Notes: generated from the sequence alone by a model not told the origin. 64,000 bases of DNA from Cristatella mucedo (GCA_009760855.2 WPIO01000003.1:6924001-6988000); one strand, 5' to 3'; numbered from the stretch's first letter, positions 1-11,687 are shown. Program-made: numbers and translations.

Positions 1-31
1 GAGGCGCGCGCCTCGGCCGTCGCCGCCGCCT

Positions 32-70
<39 letters not shown>
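1..70. repeat. GCC/CGC trinucleotide-rich tract
   Basis: The window opens with a run of GCC/CGC triplets, densest at about 28-69. It lies beyond the 3' end of the tetraspanin gene. No coding function is supported. Confidence 0.8.
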
Positions 71-411
71 GCGAGCTCGGAACGCACGCGCGGCGGCGGC
101 GCGACGGTACGCTGTGCGGCGAAATGTAATAAAAAAGCATGCGCTCTACGAGTGGCGCTTGGTTAGACGAAAACGTTGGGGCGAAGGCGAAAACAAGCTC
201 GCGTCAAACGCCGCCGGCTGCGCATGAGGTCGATCGGAAGTCCAAATGCTGCAGCGGTAGCCGAGAAACAGGAGCGACGGAAGCCGCTGCCTCTTGGGGG
301 CGTTGCCGGCGGCGGTGGGGGCGTTGCCGGTGGGGGCGTTGCCGGCGCGCACGCTTACATAATAAAGATACTTTTTCGTACGCGACTTCCGCCGTCGTGA
401 GCATCGACCAG

Positions 412-3400
412 TTATACTGTCACTTTCGACTGGGAGTCGACAGACTTGCAGACGCAACACGAGAAAATCACCAGCAGCAGCTGCAAAACGTCGAGCGGAC
501 GCCAATTGAGCTCGCGGCTCTGAAAGCGGACTCGCTGTAGCCAACTCGAGTGGGCGTTGCCGAGTGAGGCTACTTTGCCACAGGCGCCGCCGCGGCGCGC
601 TGCTGGAGCGCCGAGCGCGGGCTGCTCGGGCGGCAGCGGCGCCTGCAGCCGTTCCACCGACGGCGAATGGCTCACCTGAATGAAGATTATGCCTGCCGAA
701 ATGCCAAGGACTATGTAGCCGTCCGCCTTCAAGGCGCTCTTGATGGCAGAGTAGCAGCCCTGAAACGAATCGGGGTGCTGCGTGAGAGCGGCGACTGAGC
801 GGGGCGAGAGCAGATTTGAGAGCGGTGCGAACCTTCTCACCATACGTTAGCTATATCAGGGGAGATAATTTAGTAATTTGCACTTGTAGCCCCAATACGG
901 ACTCTCGTAGTTGAAATTGGACAATAAATTATGAAGCGAATTGCGAGATGTTTGATTGATGAACAGTCGTTTGATCAACGCTATTTAATTATGCAGGTAA
1001 ATTGTGTGGAGGTCGTCTCTCCGTGGAACGGATAGAAAATGAGAGCCTGGTCGGGGCAGTCAGCTGTAGCGGCGGTCTGCCGGTCAGCGAGTCGTTGCCG
1101 TTGAGCTTTTGCGCAGCTATATGCTTATAGCTTATAGTTATTCGCTCGTATCTACGGTCTTTGACTTTCAAATTAAAATTTCTCTAGAAAACTCGCGGGT
1201 ACACGCCATTACGGCCTGCGAGCCCCCGTTAGTGGTGCCATGCTCACCGTGTTCACGTTTGACGCGTATCCGTAGAAAGGACAGCTGGTGTTGGTGATAT
1301 TCAAGTTTCCGGATGTGGCCGACTTGATGAGCGTGATAAAGTCGGACGAGCCGCTCATCTGACAGCAGGATACCGGTATGAGTAGGTTGACTGGCGACCC
1401 GGTGACATTCTTGCTCCACGCCGACGTATTCAAGTAGTCAGAACCGTTAATCACCCCGCAGCAGCTGAACTGAAATAGCGATCGTTTTCCCCGTCCGGCA
1501 CCGTCCCGCTCGCCCAAAACAACGCCGAACGCTGAGCGGCCGCCGCCCGCTCCTTTCCCAACACACCCCCCCCGCACCCGCGCGCCGAAGCCCCCTTCCC
1601 GTCGCGTCCAACACGCCGCCATCCTCCTTCCCCAACCCACCCCGCGCCCGACGTCTTCATCCAGCTTTCCCTCACCCACGCGTCCTGGTCCTGCGCCGCC
1701 GCCGTCGTCGTTCACCCCCCCCCCCCCCCCGCCCCCCACGCAGCTCGGCGAGAGTCGCGAACCTGCAGCTGCACAACGTCGATCGCCAGCGTCAGATCGT
1801 CCGCGTACGAGTAAGTGAAGCTGCTGTTGCCCTGCAGCGTCAGGCTGCTGCTGTACTTGCTCTGCAGAGCCGTCAGCATGTAGCTCTGCAGGTTGGTGTC
1901 GACCTGCAACGACCGTTGCAACCACCGCGGCGTTCTCGGCATGCCGTTCTCACTCTCACGCTCGTGCGGCGCTCTCGCGAGACCACCGCACGAGCCAGTC
2001 GGATCGCGCTCGGCGACCCGCGAGCTCTCGCGCGTGCGCAAGCGCTCGCGCTATAGAGAGCCCCGCGGCGGAGTCGGAAAGCGACGCCGAGACCGGTTTC
2101 ACGACCGTCTTAGTGGGCGCGGAGCGTCGTGCTGCTGGAGCTGTCGTCTGTTGCTCCTCAGCGTCGCCGCCGCGGCAGCTGCCGCGAATTTGGCAAGCTC
2201 TGCTCGGCCGAGCGCGCGCGAAAGGCTGAGCGGTTTCGGTGCCAGCGCGGCCGCTTACCGTGCTGGAGAATAAGTAGGCGACAATTATGACCGCAACTTC
2301 GGCCAGAATCATGACGCTGACAATCACCGCATACTGCAAAGGGAAGCGGCGGGGGTCAGGCGACGCAGTCGGGGGTTGGGATAGTGTCCTGGCCGCCGAT
2401 GCACCCAAAGTGTCGCGGGTGCTCGCGCGCTGGGCGGTGGCACGCGGCGGCGCGCCCAAGCGAGAGGGGCCTGGACACTCACTATGATCAGGAGGCACTT
2501 GATTCTCTTCAAGGCACCGCAGCAGCCGACGAAGGCGATGCCGAAAATGACGCCGCCTGCGACCAAGAACAGGTAGGCGGCGCCTTTGATCAGATTCGGT
2601 ATGTTGTAGTCAGCGGCAACGGCAGCGGCGGCGCTAGACACCTTGGATATGTACTTGATGAGGTCGCTGCCGTCGGCGACCACCCAAATGCCGATGCCGA
2701 GCGCCACTCCTCCGATCAGCTGTGAGCGCGTAGCGAAGGGGCGTGGCTGCGAGGCTCGCGGCGCGAGAGCGGAGCCGGATGCATGGCTCGCGCGCGCGCG
2801 ATGAGTTACGCAAGCTGCCGCCGCGACCGTCCGGATATTCTCCCCGCTGCCCTGAGCATCTCGAAGCAGCTGAGTCCCAATCGTCGGCCAGTAGCGCCAC
2901 GCTCGGCCCTTCCTCTCGTGCGCATTCGATCTGATCAGCGAAGCGATGCCGTCTCCAAGGGACGCATCGCATCGCTCGGCGTTCGCTACCGCTTAATTGT
3001 TCCCACTATGAGCTGCGAGCGGCCCCGCAAGCGGGCGGCGGGTGCTGCTCTACTTGCTTCTACGAAGATGCGGGGCCGCCGCGTATGGCAACAAGGCCCG
3101 ACAGTCACGCGGGCGTGAATCCGCCGCACACTTTGCCGTAGCGATACGCCGGAAGTTGCCGTTACAGATACGACGCGAAAAACCTGCGTCTCGCGGGCGC
3201 TTCGTAGACGCACACGCTGGGGCGAAAAATCGACACCCTACGTTGCCGATCGCCCTCCGCCCGACGCAGTTCCGTTATCGGCTGCAGCCGCGAGACACCA
3301 GCCGCTGTTATGTCTCGGGGATGGAGAGAGCCTCGGCCGGTTCGGTTCGATGCGTGCATCTCAGTCGCCCGGGGGCCGCAGCGCGACGGGCGTAGCCATT

Positions 3401-3729
3401 TCGCTAGCAAGTGAGCGTCGCCTGTCTGGCCAAAGCGCGCGCATCGCGCCTAGTCAGGAAAGGAGAGGGAAGACTCGCGGCGCTTTTTTGACGCTTGTCT
3501 CTTTTGTTTTCTCTCTCTTTCAACCGCTCCCGGACAGCGAGAGCCGGTTGAGTCACGCTCGACCACTCAGCCCTACGCGAGGGCTAGCGCCGGAGCGCCG
3601 GTGGCGCCGTCTGCCGCCGCTTACGACGGCGGCGCGTTGCGCCGCTCGAAGCGGCCGCGCGCGCGCACTCACGAAGAATATTGCGTTGATGGCGATGAGA
3701 AGGGCTCGAGTGCAGCCGGCGCAGGACAT
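412..3729 (-). CDS. tetraspanin, 7 exons, 294 aa
   Basis: Four-pass membrane scaffold protein of the CD9/CD63 superfamily. Coding exons in transcription order: 3729-3673, 2719-2483, 2333-2259, 1903-1763, 1469-1248, 759-676, 480-412 (stop TAA). All six introns are GT-AG and phase 0. The product has an N-terminal MSCAGC, with cysteines typical of palmitoylation. TM1 is split by intron 1. TM2 ends in the GCCGALK loop, TM3 spans the exon 2/3 junction, and a large extracellular loop covers about residues 121-257. TM4 is split by intron 6 and ends VIFSCCVCKS. The loop carries the diagnostic CCG (C173-C174-G175), PVSCC (C205-C206), C233 and GC (C246), six cysteines in all, plus several N-glycosylation sequons. 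The C-terminus KVTV could be a class II PDZ ligand (inference). The exact subfamily is not assigned. The donor of exon 4 (GTTCGC) is weak; the others are good. Confidence 0.93.
858..1241. repeat. dispersed repeat, copy 1 (about 380 bp)
   Basis: This segment aligns with 17246-17605 in the same orientation, with many substitutions and small indels. Shared blocks include gttgaaattg, atttaattatg, tggaacggata, ctgccggtcag and ctttcaaatt. It lies inside tetraspanin intron 5 and its alignable end stops next to that intron's splice donor at 1242-1247. No terminal inverted repeats or coding potential were recognised, so the class is unknown. Confidence 0.75.
1715..1736. repeat. poly-C tract in a C-rich intron
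   Basis: A run of about 16 C interrupted by one G, within tetraspanin intron 4 (1470-1762). The intron's plus strand is extremely C-rich, so its sense strand is G-rich. It lies close to the weak exon 4 donor. Confidence 0.8.
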
Positions 3730-5540
3730 GGCAGCAGTGGATTCCTCTTTCGAAGCGGTCCGGTGGCCTAAAGGGTGCGAGGTGTCTCCTCCTCCTCCTC
3801 CTCGGCAATCGCCCTGGCGAATGACGGGGCGAGTGCAGGAGATACGCGGAGGCACGCCTGCGAAGCGCTTCGCCCACAGCTCGCCGACCAGCGAGTGCGC
3901 CGCGCGTGTGCGCTCTCATTGATGCTCTGTTCCTCCCGCCTGCCCGCCCGCCCGCCTCCCTCAACGTCATCGGCCGAGACCCGCGGCGTCTACTACTCGA
4001 CGAGCAGGGTTGAGGCGACTGGCGAGTGCGCGTAAAGGGAACCAGCCCCGAGCGTTCGCGCTTGCGATCGGAAACTGCGGTGGTGCACGCCCACGCACGA
4101 CAGCGGCGGCTCCTCCGAGAGGCTGAGCCGATTGCCCCGCTCGCTTACCTGTTCTCGCGGCGGCGGTCTGTCCGCGCACGGTAGCAGATGAAAGAGAAGG
4201 CGGCGGCGAGCGACGGTCGACGCTTCAGCGCTGAGCAGACTACGGCGGCGCTCGAGCGTACGATTTACTAGCCGGCCCAATCGCCAGCGGCCTATAAGTT
4301 ATGACCGCGCCCAAGTACCCTTAGCGACGCGTAAATACGGGCGCGCCGGCCAATGGCCGCACTTTGACGCGAGTACTGCGGCCCCGATGTGCCCGCGTCG
4401 CTCGACAGGGCGCGCTTGCTGGGGTGCTGCGCGTGCCTCCCGCTATTGTGAGCCGGAAGAAAGGCGCCGGTCTGCGCTTGCGGGGGCCTTACACAAACCG
4501 CCTTTCGTGCTCGGCGACCTCTTCATTCCCGGTCGCCGGTCCCTAAATTCGCTCCTCAGGAGCCCGCTGGGTAAGCTTTCCGCACGGTCGTGCGGGTGGT
4601 TATTGCGGGCCGCGAGCCGCGTCATCGGTGGCGCTCGCAATCGGCCGTAATAACCGCGGCAGTCAGTCGATTCGGCGCTGCCACGAGCTAGCGCACGCTG
4701 TTCGCCATTTCGCTGCCGCTAAACGCTCGACGGCGCTCGTAGCCGGCGCGTTTGTGCGGCTTTGCTTCCGGCGACGTGCCATCTGTTAGCTAGCTAGCGC
4801 TCGGTTAGCGCTTCGACGGTCGTCAGTGCTTCGACGAACCGTTTTGCCCACTACAAATCGCCCCGCTCCGAGTTCCAGCGTTCTTTTCTTAGGCCGCGGG
4901 AAAGAATGTGCGACCTACTTTTTAAGCCACTGAGCTGCGTCGCCGTGCGAGCTCTACCGCAGCCGCGGCACTACGGTTTAGACGACGTAAAAAAAGCCCC
5001 ATCACACAGGGGATTAGCCAGCGTGCGCAGCCGCGAGCGCAGCCGCCTCCACGGCGGCGTCCTCCGACGCATGCATTCCATATAAAGAGATCGCATTTTG
5101 GCCGGCCGGCCGGCCGACGGCGTTCTTGAGTGGCTGCGTACGTGACGCAGGCGTCGGCGCTGTCGGTGCAGGACGATGCTCGGCCGCACGCCACGTCGGG
5201 AGGGGGACGGCCTCGATGCGGGGCAGAAGCTACTAAGCGACAATAGACGACTGTCGCGTATAGAAATGGGGAGCTGTGCGCCGCAGCGATTACCTTTTTG
5301 TTAAGATTTTGAGCGTTGTCCAACGGGCTGCGGCTGGATGACTGGAGATGTCATGAGCTACGGTCTAGACGACGTAAAAAAAAGCCCCATCGTACAGCGC
5401 GGATTAGTCATCGGTTTCGCAACGGGCTACGAGCGGTACCTAGCCGCCGTGAGAGAGAACGCCGATTCATCGGCTCCACGGAAATGAGCCACGCCCCCGG
5501 AGAGGCGTCCATCTTTCTAAGCAGGTGCCCGCTGTCGTGG
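3730..5540 (-). promoter_or_regulatory. GC/CpG-rich 5' region of the tetraspanin gene
   Basis: This stretch immediately upstream of the tetraspanin start codon is rich in CG dinucleotides and has no convincing protein-coding frame. It probably holds the 5' UTR and promoter, but no TATA box or start site can be assigned. It contains a duplicated segment of about 40-50 bp (about 4971-5012 and 5359-5405) and a GGCC run at 5101-5116. Confidence 0.35.
4971..5405 (+). repeat. spaced direct repeat (two units about 388 bp apart)
   Basis: The block ctacggt(t/c)tagacgacgt, then an A-run, gccccatc and ggatta, occurs at about 4971-5012 and again at about 5359-5405 with few differences. Both copies lie upstream of the tetraspanin start, so this may be a local duplication within the promoter region (inference). 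Confidence 0.7.
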
Positions 5541-5541
5541 G

Positions 5542-7330
5542 CATAATAATAATAATAATAATTCACTTGATAAAGCGCCCTCAGAGAACTCAATCTCTCT
5601 CTGGGCGCTTTACATTTGCTGTAAAGTGAAATGCAATTGAATGGTAAGTGAAATCATGCTTGAAAAACAAACGAGATGAATAATATGGTTAGGGGTGACA
5701 TGCACAGGGTCAGCATGCAAATGTGGTTAGTGGCAGCATGCGCAGTGTCAGCACGCATAAGCACATCAAAGACGAATCACAGGGACCCACTAAATGCTGT
5801 CCTAAATAGGTGTGTTTTTAGGTTCCTTTTAAATGTGGTCAGGTCAGGGGATGTTTTGACGCAGGTCGGGAGGGAGTTCCAGGCTTTGGAAGCATACGAA
5901 CTAAATGCACGGTCTCCAAAGGATTTAAGGTTTGTATGAGGTATTTCTAGACTGCTGGATTCCGAAAAGCGGGTGGTACGATGCTTGGCCTGATGGGGTA
6001 GTATATCTGACAGATAGGCTGGAGCCATAGAATGAAGGGACCTAAAAGTGAGCGACAAAACCTTGAAGTCAATCCGTTGCTTGACTGGTAGCCAGTGCAG
6101 GTCGGCGAGAAGTGGAGTAATGTGGCAACTGCGAAGCTCACGACAGACAAGCCTAGCTGCAGAGTTTTGCACCAGCTGCAATCGCCTGATCGCACATGCT
6201 GGTAGGCCAGTAAGCAGTGAGTTGCAGAAGTCGAGACGGGATGTCACGAATGCATGAACTAACTTGGACGTGGTATCTTTATCTAAACAAGCCCGAATTT
6301 TAGCAACGTTATGAAGCTGAAAATAGGCGGATTTGACTGTGGAGCTGATATGGTCGTCTAACGAGAGGTCGCTTTGGAATATGACACCTAGATTTCGAGC
6401 TGATTCGACAGGAGATATGCTGGCAGAGCCAATTTTGAGAGTCAGCCTTTCCAATCTCTGGATCACACTGGGTTTGCCCATAACTAGTAAGTTAGTTTTA
6501 TCATCGTTAAGTTTTAGAAAATTTGCTGCCATCTATGTGCGGATGTCATCAATGCATGCAGCTAGTGAGTTGAGAGAATTTGAGGTGCTCGAAGGCTGGG
6601 AGGGATCAAAGCAAAGGTACAACTGAATGTCATCCGCATAGAAGTGAAAGCCTAGATTGTGCTTAGAAATCACATCAGCAAGAGGCAGAGTATAAACCGT
6701 AAAAAGAACCGGACCTAGCACTGAGCCCTGAGGTACTCCATATTTCAGAGGTACTTCACATGATCTTTGTCCATTCACGTCAATACTCTGGAGTCTCCCA
6801 CTGAGATAGGACCTGAACCACTGCAGAGCAGTGCCAGTGATGCCCAGGCGAGATGAGAGGCGCTCTAGAAGAACTTTGTGATCGATGGTATCAAAAGCTG
6901 CGGAAAGATCAAGCAAAACAAGCAGAGACACTCTACCCATATCTGCATTCCTAAGTAGGTCGTTGTATACCCGAAGCAATGCTGACTCTGTGGAGTGATT
7001 AGCTCTAAAGCCAGACTGGAACTTACTAGCAAGGTGTGAGGTTTCGATATACGAGTTTAGCTGGTCCGCCACGACCTGTTCGAGTGTCTTTGATAGGAAT
7101 GGTAGAAGGGAAACTGGGCGGTAGTTGCTCAAGTTCTCTTGGTCAAGTGTAGCTTTCTTGAGAAGTGGCCGGACTACAGCTTTTTTGAAAGGTGCTGGGA
7201 CATGACCTGAGGCTAATGACATATTAATTATGTTAGTTATGCATGGCAGCAGCAGATCAATGCAACGTAGGAGCAGGACAGTGGGAATAGGGTCCAGAGG
7301 ACTTGTTGTCTTCTGAGGGCGTTGGCTGCG
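5542..7330 (-). mobile_element. CR1/L2-type LINE, 5'-truncated (LINE family 1)
   Basis: A non-LTR retrotransposon copy in minus orientation. It starts inside the reverse transcriptase region (recognisable homology begins near 7325), covers the RT and C-terminal region down to 5777, then a 3' UTR of about 200 bp ending in an ATT/TTA tail (5542-5564 on the plus strand). Related 3' ends occur at 9375-9615 and 15815-16205, and more distantly at 7770-8050, 43480-43605 and 61515-61830. That pattern fits target-primed reverse transcription with 5' truncation. Confidence 0.88.
5777..7330 (-). pseudogene. LINE ORF2 reverse transcriptase fragment with one nonsense codon
   Basis: Reverse transcriptase of the CR1/L2 group. 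Recognisable blocks are SPLDPIPT, LSNYRPVSLLPF, FQSGFRANHSTES, LLDLSAAFDTIDH, GVPQGSVLGP and the catalytic FHFYADD (YADD at about 6629-6640), then the thumb and C-terminal blocks NLGVIF, SRLDFCNSLL and LHWLPVKQRI. The frame is open except for a TAG at 6533-6535, where related elements usually have Trp before a MAANFLKLN-like block. The N-terminal endonuclease and the start of RT are missing. This copy cannot be autonomous, but it is otherwise little decayed, suggesting a fairly recent insertion. Confidence 0.9.
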
Positions 7331-7769
7331 AATGGCTCGCGGCCGATGACTGCAGGAGGATAGCGGTTCAACGCTACGTGCGTGACGACCATCGCGGCAT
7401 TCATCTACCGAAGCTGGCGCCAGCGGTGGTGTGATTTCGGCGCGAACAATCGCTAGGGCGGTGCAGAGCAACGCGTGCGCATGAAATGAAAAGGCTGCCT
7501 GGGGGGTACTCAGGAGCAGGGAGGGCGGAGCCACTCCGTACACCGGCGGTCACGTAGTGCGTAGGCTGGGCTACGCCGGCCTGTCCTGGGAATAGACGGT
7601 TTGGTATTGGAGACACGTGACTTGTCGCTCGGTCGCGCTACCTGGCTAGACGCCTGGTTTGTTCAGAGACTGTCACGCTTAGGCGAAGGAGTAAGTTGCA
7701 CGCTATGGCTGGTCCTGTAACGATAATTTAAAATAATTAATTTATAATTTAATTTAACTTTAGGATAAT

Positions 7770-8050
7770 TTAAAAGACATTTGTACGGCGCCCAGAGAGA
7801 GCTAAATCTCTATCTAGGCACTTTTACAATGCTGGAAAGAAAGCGTGTCAATTGGCTTGTGATATATATAATCTAAGGTGCCAGCCCGCACAAGCACGCA
7901 AAGAACAATTATTACTGCGGAGCAAATGCTGTGGATGGGTTTTAGCTTCGTTTGAAATGATAAGTCCGGTGGTGTCGTAGCGTGAAGTCGAAAATCAGTC
8001 GCAGACTTTGAAAGCTTTGACGGCTTAATATCAAGCTTTGAACTGATAAA
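7770..8050 (-). mobile_element. LINE 3'-end fragment
   Basis: Shares with 61530-61700 the order: cccgagagag-like block, ctatctaggcactttta-like block, gctgga, gtcaattgg, caaagaaca and ttttagctt. This is the 3' UTR of a LINE related to family 1, in minus orientation and without coding sequence. It is bordered at about 8055 by a CT array. Confidence 0.6.
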
Positions 8051-8052
8051 TG

Positions 8053-8054
<2 letters not shown>

Positions 8055-8104
<50 letters not shown>

Positions 8105-8113
8105 CGCTCTCTC

Positions 8114-8204
<91 letters not shown>
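8055..8204. repeat. CT microsatellite, about 150 bp
   Basis: Nearly pure (CT)n with two CG interruptions. It produces long Ser-Leu and Arg-Glu open frames that are artefacts. Confidence 0.97.
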
Positions 8205-8206
<2 letters not shown>

Positions 8207-8772
8207 CTTCCAGGTCGCTTCGCTCGCTTGGACTAGCCTACCTATTCGACCTACTTGCTCCTCCAGTCGGTCGCGCACTCCAGCAGCATCGCTCCTCGGC
8301 TCCCTCCAGTCGCCCCTCTAAATCTCCAGTCGCGGCTCGTCGCTCTAAATTGAATTTCTCCGGTCATCCGGCATTCAGTTCGTACGCATCGACAGCCTGG
8401 AATTGGCTTCCGCCTCCTACCAACCGGTGGCCAGCAGCGTGCTCAGACGTGCTGGGCATGTTGGTCGAAGCATTACGCTCGGTGCTCGCGCTTGCTTGTC
8501 TAAGCTTGCTTTGCCGCGTGCACGACACTGACCTTTGTACTCTTGCTCTCTTGCAGCATGCTTCAAAGCACCTGGATGGAGATTTGGTTCTGTTATATGG
8601 GCTCCCGCGTGCGATGGCGGCGCGACGAAGAACGATACCCTCATAAGCGAGCTGTGGTTGCGATGGCGACGACGGCTGTATTGTATTGTGCAAAAGCAAC
8701 GCAAGCGAGCACGGCGTACGTACTGATGTAGCAGCCGTCGTGCTCCGGAGCGCCAGTAGAGAAGAGGAAGAA

Positions 8773-8783
8773 AGAGAGAGAGA

Positions 8784-8817
<34 letters not shown>
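8773..8817. repeat. GA microsatellite
   Basis: (GA)n with one GGT interruption, intergenic. Open frames crossing it are repeat artefacts. Confidence 0.95.
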
Positions 8818-8820
<3 letters not shown>

Positions 8821-9041
8821 GGGATGAGAGAGGGGATAGCGTCCACACAGGCCGGTGGGCAAGCAGAAAGTCAATTCACTGCCGGACTAGCGGGTTCACA
8901 TAACCCTGCTCACACGACCGCGCTAGCACTGTTTCGTCGCAATTAAATCGAGCTTGGTGAGACGATACGGCCCGATTGCAGTGCCTAACGAGTTCGTACG
9001 CAGAGCGCCCGTTGGCCGGGCCGAGTGGTGTGAGTCCGGCT

Positions 9042-9236
9042 GTGGCGGAACAACGCTGGCACACTAGCTAAGGCGGTTGCTTTTCACAACCTCGGTCCAG
9101 GTCGTGGGTTCGAATCCTGTAGTGGGCTATCCTTTATCGCCGCGGCAAGCGGTGGGGATAGCCATAATGGCTCTTCCGTCGCTATGCAAAAGAGGCAGTT
9201 AAATTGGCTGGTATTTATTTGTTTACTGTAGCGTGG
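9042..9236 (+). mobile_element. tRNA-derived SINE, copy 1
   Basis: tRNA-like head with a perfect B-box-like ggttcgaatcc at 9107-9117. It is followed by the family-specific body: gtgggc-atcctttat, caagcggtgg, gatagcc, gctctt-cgtcgctat and aatgaggc/aagaggc, then a tail related to ttgaatcagct. At least eight copies in this window share this order on both strands. Confidence 0.8.
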
Positions 9237-9374
9237 CCACGCTCTCACACAATTAGGGTGCTAAACAAACGACTTATTATAATAATAATAATAATTATTA
9301 TTAGCATAGTTAGTATAATCATTAATAGACTTCCAGGAAGAGTCAAAGTGGCTTAGAGAGGGGTTCTAGATGCC

Positions 9375-9620
9375 TGCCGAGCGGCTGAGATTTGTCCTTT
9401 GCATGCTTATGCGGGCTGACACTGTGCCTGCAGCCACTAACCATATTTGCATGCTGACCCTGTGCATGGCACCTCTAACCATGCTATGCTTACAGTCATT
9501 GAGCATGCTACCACTAATCATTCGATCATGCTTCTTTTGCAGCAAATGTAAAGTGCCTAGAAAGAGATTGAGTTCTCTGAGGGCGCTGCAGCAAATGTAT
9601 TATTACTATTATTAAGTACT
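9375..9620 (+). mobile_element. LINE family 1, 3'-end fragment
   Basis: Plus-oriented 3' UTR matching the reverse complement of the 5560-5780 region, including agattgagttctctgaggg and gcagcaaatgta, and ending in a tattattactattatta tail. Heavily 5'-truncated, non-coding. Confidence 0.75.
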
Positions 9621-10896
9621 TCTCCAGTAGAGAGTTATCTTTTTTAAATGGGACGGGAAAGGCTGTTAGAGCGGCTTACATTCCGAGTGCTCGTTCAGGG
9701 GCAGTTTTTGCAGGGGGGTTCTATAGTTTTTAATTTGAAGGGGCGATCGTAATTGATGAGGCTCTAAACCGGCTCTCCCTTGTACGGAGGTTCAAAGAGG
9801 GCTGCCGCGTAGCGAGCCTTGGGAACATTGCTTCGGGCTCTTCAAGTTGAAGTAAACATTTTTTTTATACTAAAGGTGCGAGGAAAGAGACTTCTGGATG
9901 GCTCGCTGGAAAATAACAATTTCTTAGAAAGGCTGAAGGGCCTTTTTCGAGCGGCCTTCAGCTGGCAGGGCAGGGTTGCAGTAGAGAAACGGTACGCGTT
10001 TTCCCTTAGAAAGCGCTGCCTAAGCCTGAGCCGTTTAAGGAAGAATCCCGGGCGCAGCTTCAGTCTCTCCAAATGGAATCTGTATCTTTTGTGCAGACGA
10101 CGTTCACGGTAGCTTCCCGGCGCTCCGTCGGTGCGAAGATTCAGACTCCCAAAATTGGATACGGCCATTTTTTTTAAATGCGAGAAGAACCCCTTTGCTC
10201 GTTGCATCTTCGGTTAGATGAGTTAGATTCGGCTTCTAGAAGAGGTGAATGTTTCTTTTTGCGGAAAGCTGCGCGATATTGGCATGGAGGAGCGGCTAGC
10301 GAGCGAGGCCCGCTGCGTGTGGCGAATTTTTGACGCGCAACGTCGCAGTGTCGCTGCCTCCACGAGAAGAGCAACTTTATTAGTGCACACTTTTTTAGCG
10401 CGTCAAAAGAGAATTTCTGGTGGTGGCCGGTCTTGCGTACGAATTTCCGACTCTTCTGGTAGTCTGTCTCTAAGAGCTAAAAGAATGGTAAAAATGAAAA
10501 GTTGAAAGAATATAATATGACATACAACGACACTACTTTTGAGAGACCAATATAAGCCTTCCTAAGCCAGAATTCAAAGCGAAGGCGAGGCCTCGACCTT
10601 TGCCGCGCTCATCAAGGTCGAGGTTTGTCTCCCACGCTAACAAACCCGGCCCTGCGTTTGGTTTGGGGGCGGGGTAGCGAACGACCTTGGCGCGGACGCT
10701 CCGGGGCTGCTCCGTCGCGGAGGCCGGCGCTCCGTCTAGCCGAGGGTCGCCGACAGGCGATAGATCGCCGAGTGGACTCCATCCTTCCGGGAGGCTAGCG
10801 TAACGCCGTTTTTCGTTTCCGATGATGATCACGCTCGACTATTCGTCGGGGTTTCTGGATGCGGGTGGCTCGCGCACGCTAGTTTCTTGTTTCCCA
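9620..10896. other. intergenic stretch without recognised features
   Basis: No convincing coding exon, transposon or RNA gene was seen. Open frames here are short, overlap each other on both strands and match no family I know. A CpG-rich part lies at about 10560-10830, just before the CCG array. Confidence 0.4.
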
Positions 10897-11087
<191 letters not shown>

Positions 11088-11687
11088 TCTTAGACGCTCG
11101 ACCCGTCCGACGCATGCGTAGAGCGCAGCAACGCTCCGCCGGGCGCCGGCGTAGCGCTAGGGTCTATTAACGCTCGCGCTATCTTGCGACAGCGGTCAAT
11201 AATTAGCTGTCTGTAAGCGTCGTCGATCGGTCAAGCGTGCCTCTCGGCAGCCGTGGTGGCGCATGTATCCAGCCGTCACCTAGAAATTGATTCACCAGCT
11301 CCGACGCGATCAAAAGTGGCTCGTACGGCCAGCGAGCTCGTTCACATAAGTGCGGCATCTGGAGGAGGGTTTAGCTTTGAGCGGAGAGCGCGCACAGCCG
11401 CCGTCTTAGAGCGCTGCAGCGCAGCACAGCTCAGTCTGCCACCCGACACTCGTGTCTAGAGCATCGCGCTGCTGCTGTTGCAGTCTTGAAGCATCGTCGT
11501 TGACGGATACTTGAGGTAGCGAGGAAACCTTAGACGCACAAATTAAGCGTCGCAAATGGCACCCCAGGCCGACGCCTATTGAGAGCCAAGCGAGACGCCA
11601 GAATAAAGCAGCCCTGCCGGAGACCAGCTATGAAGATCGCGCGGCGTTGCGTTCATTGGTACTCCGCGAGGGGCAATCGAGCGACTC

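Noticed and set aside
412-843. Unspliced 143-aa C-terminal tetraspanin reading
   Set aside because: Removing the 195-nt intron restores a continuous TM4 with typical sequence; kept only as a possible retained-intron form.
7814-8278. Arg-Glu or Ser-Leu repeat open frames over CT/GA arrays (also near 11600, 23000, 27700, 32600, 46100)
   Set aside because: Dinucleotide microsatellites are open in all frames; no homology outside the repeat.
9107-9117. Functional tRNA gene at the ggttcgaatcc box (and at the other seven sites)
   Set aside because: The boxes belong to a dispersed SINE family with a shared non-tRNA body; the heads do not fold into a complete cloverleaf by eye.
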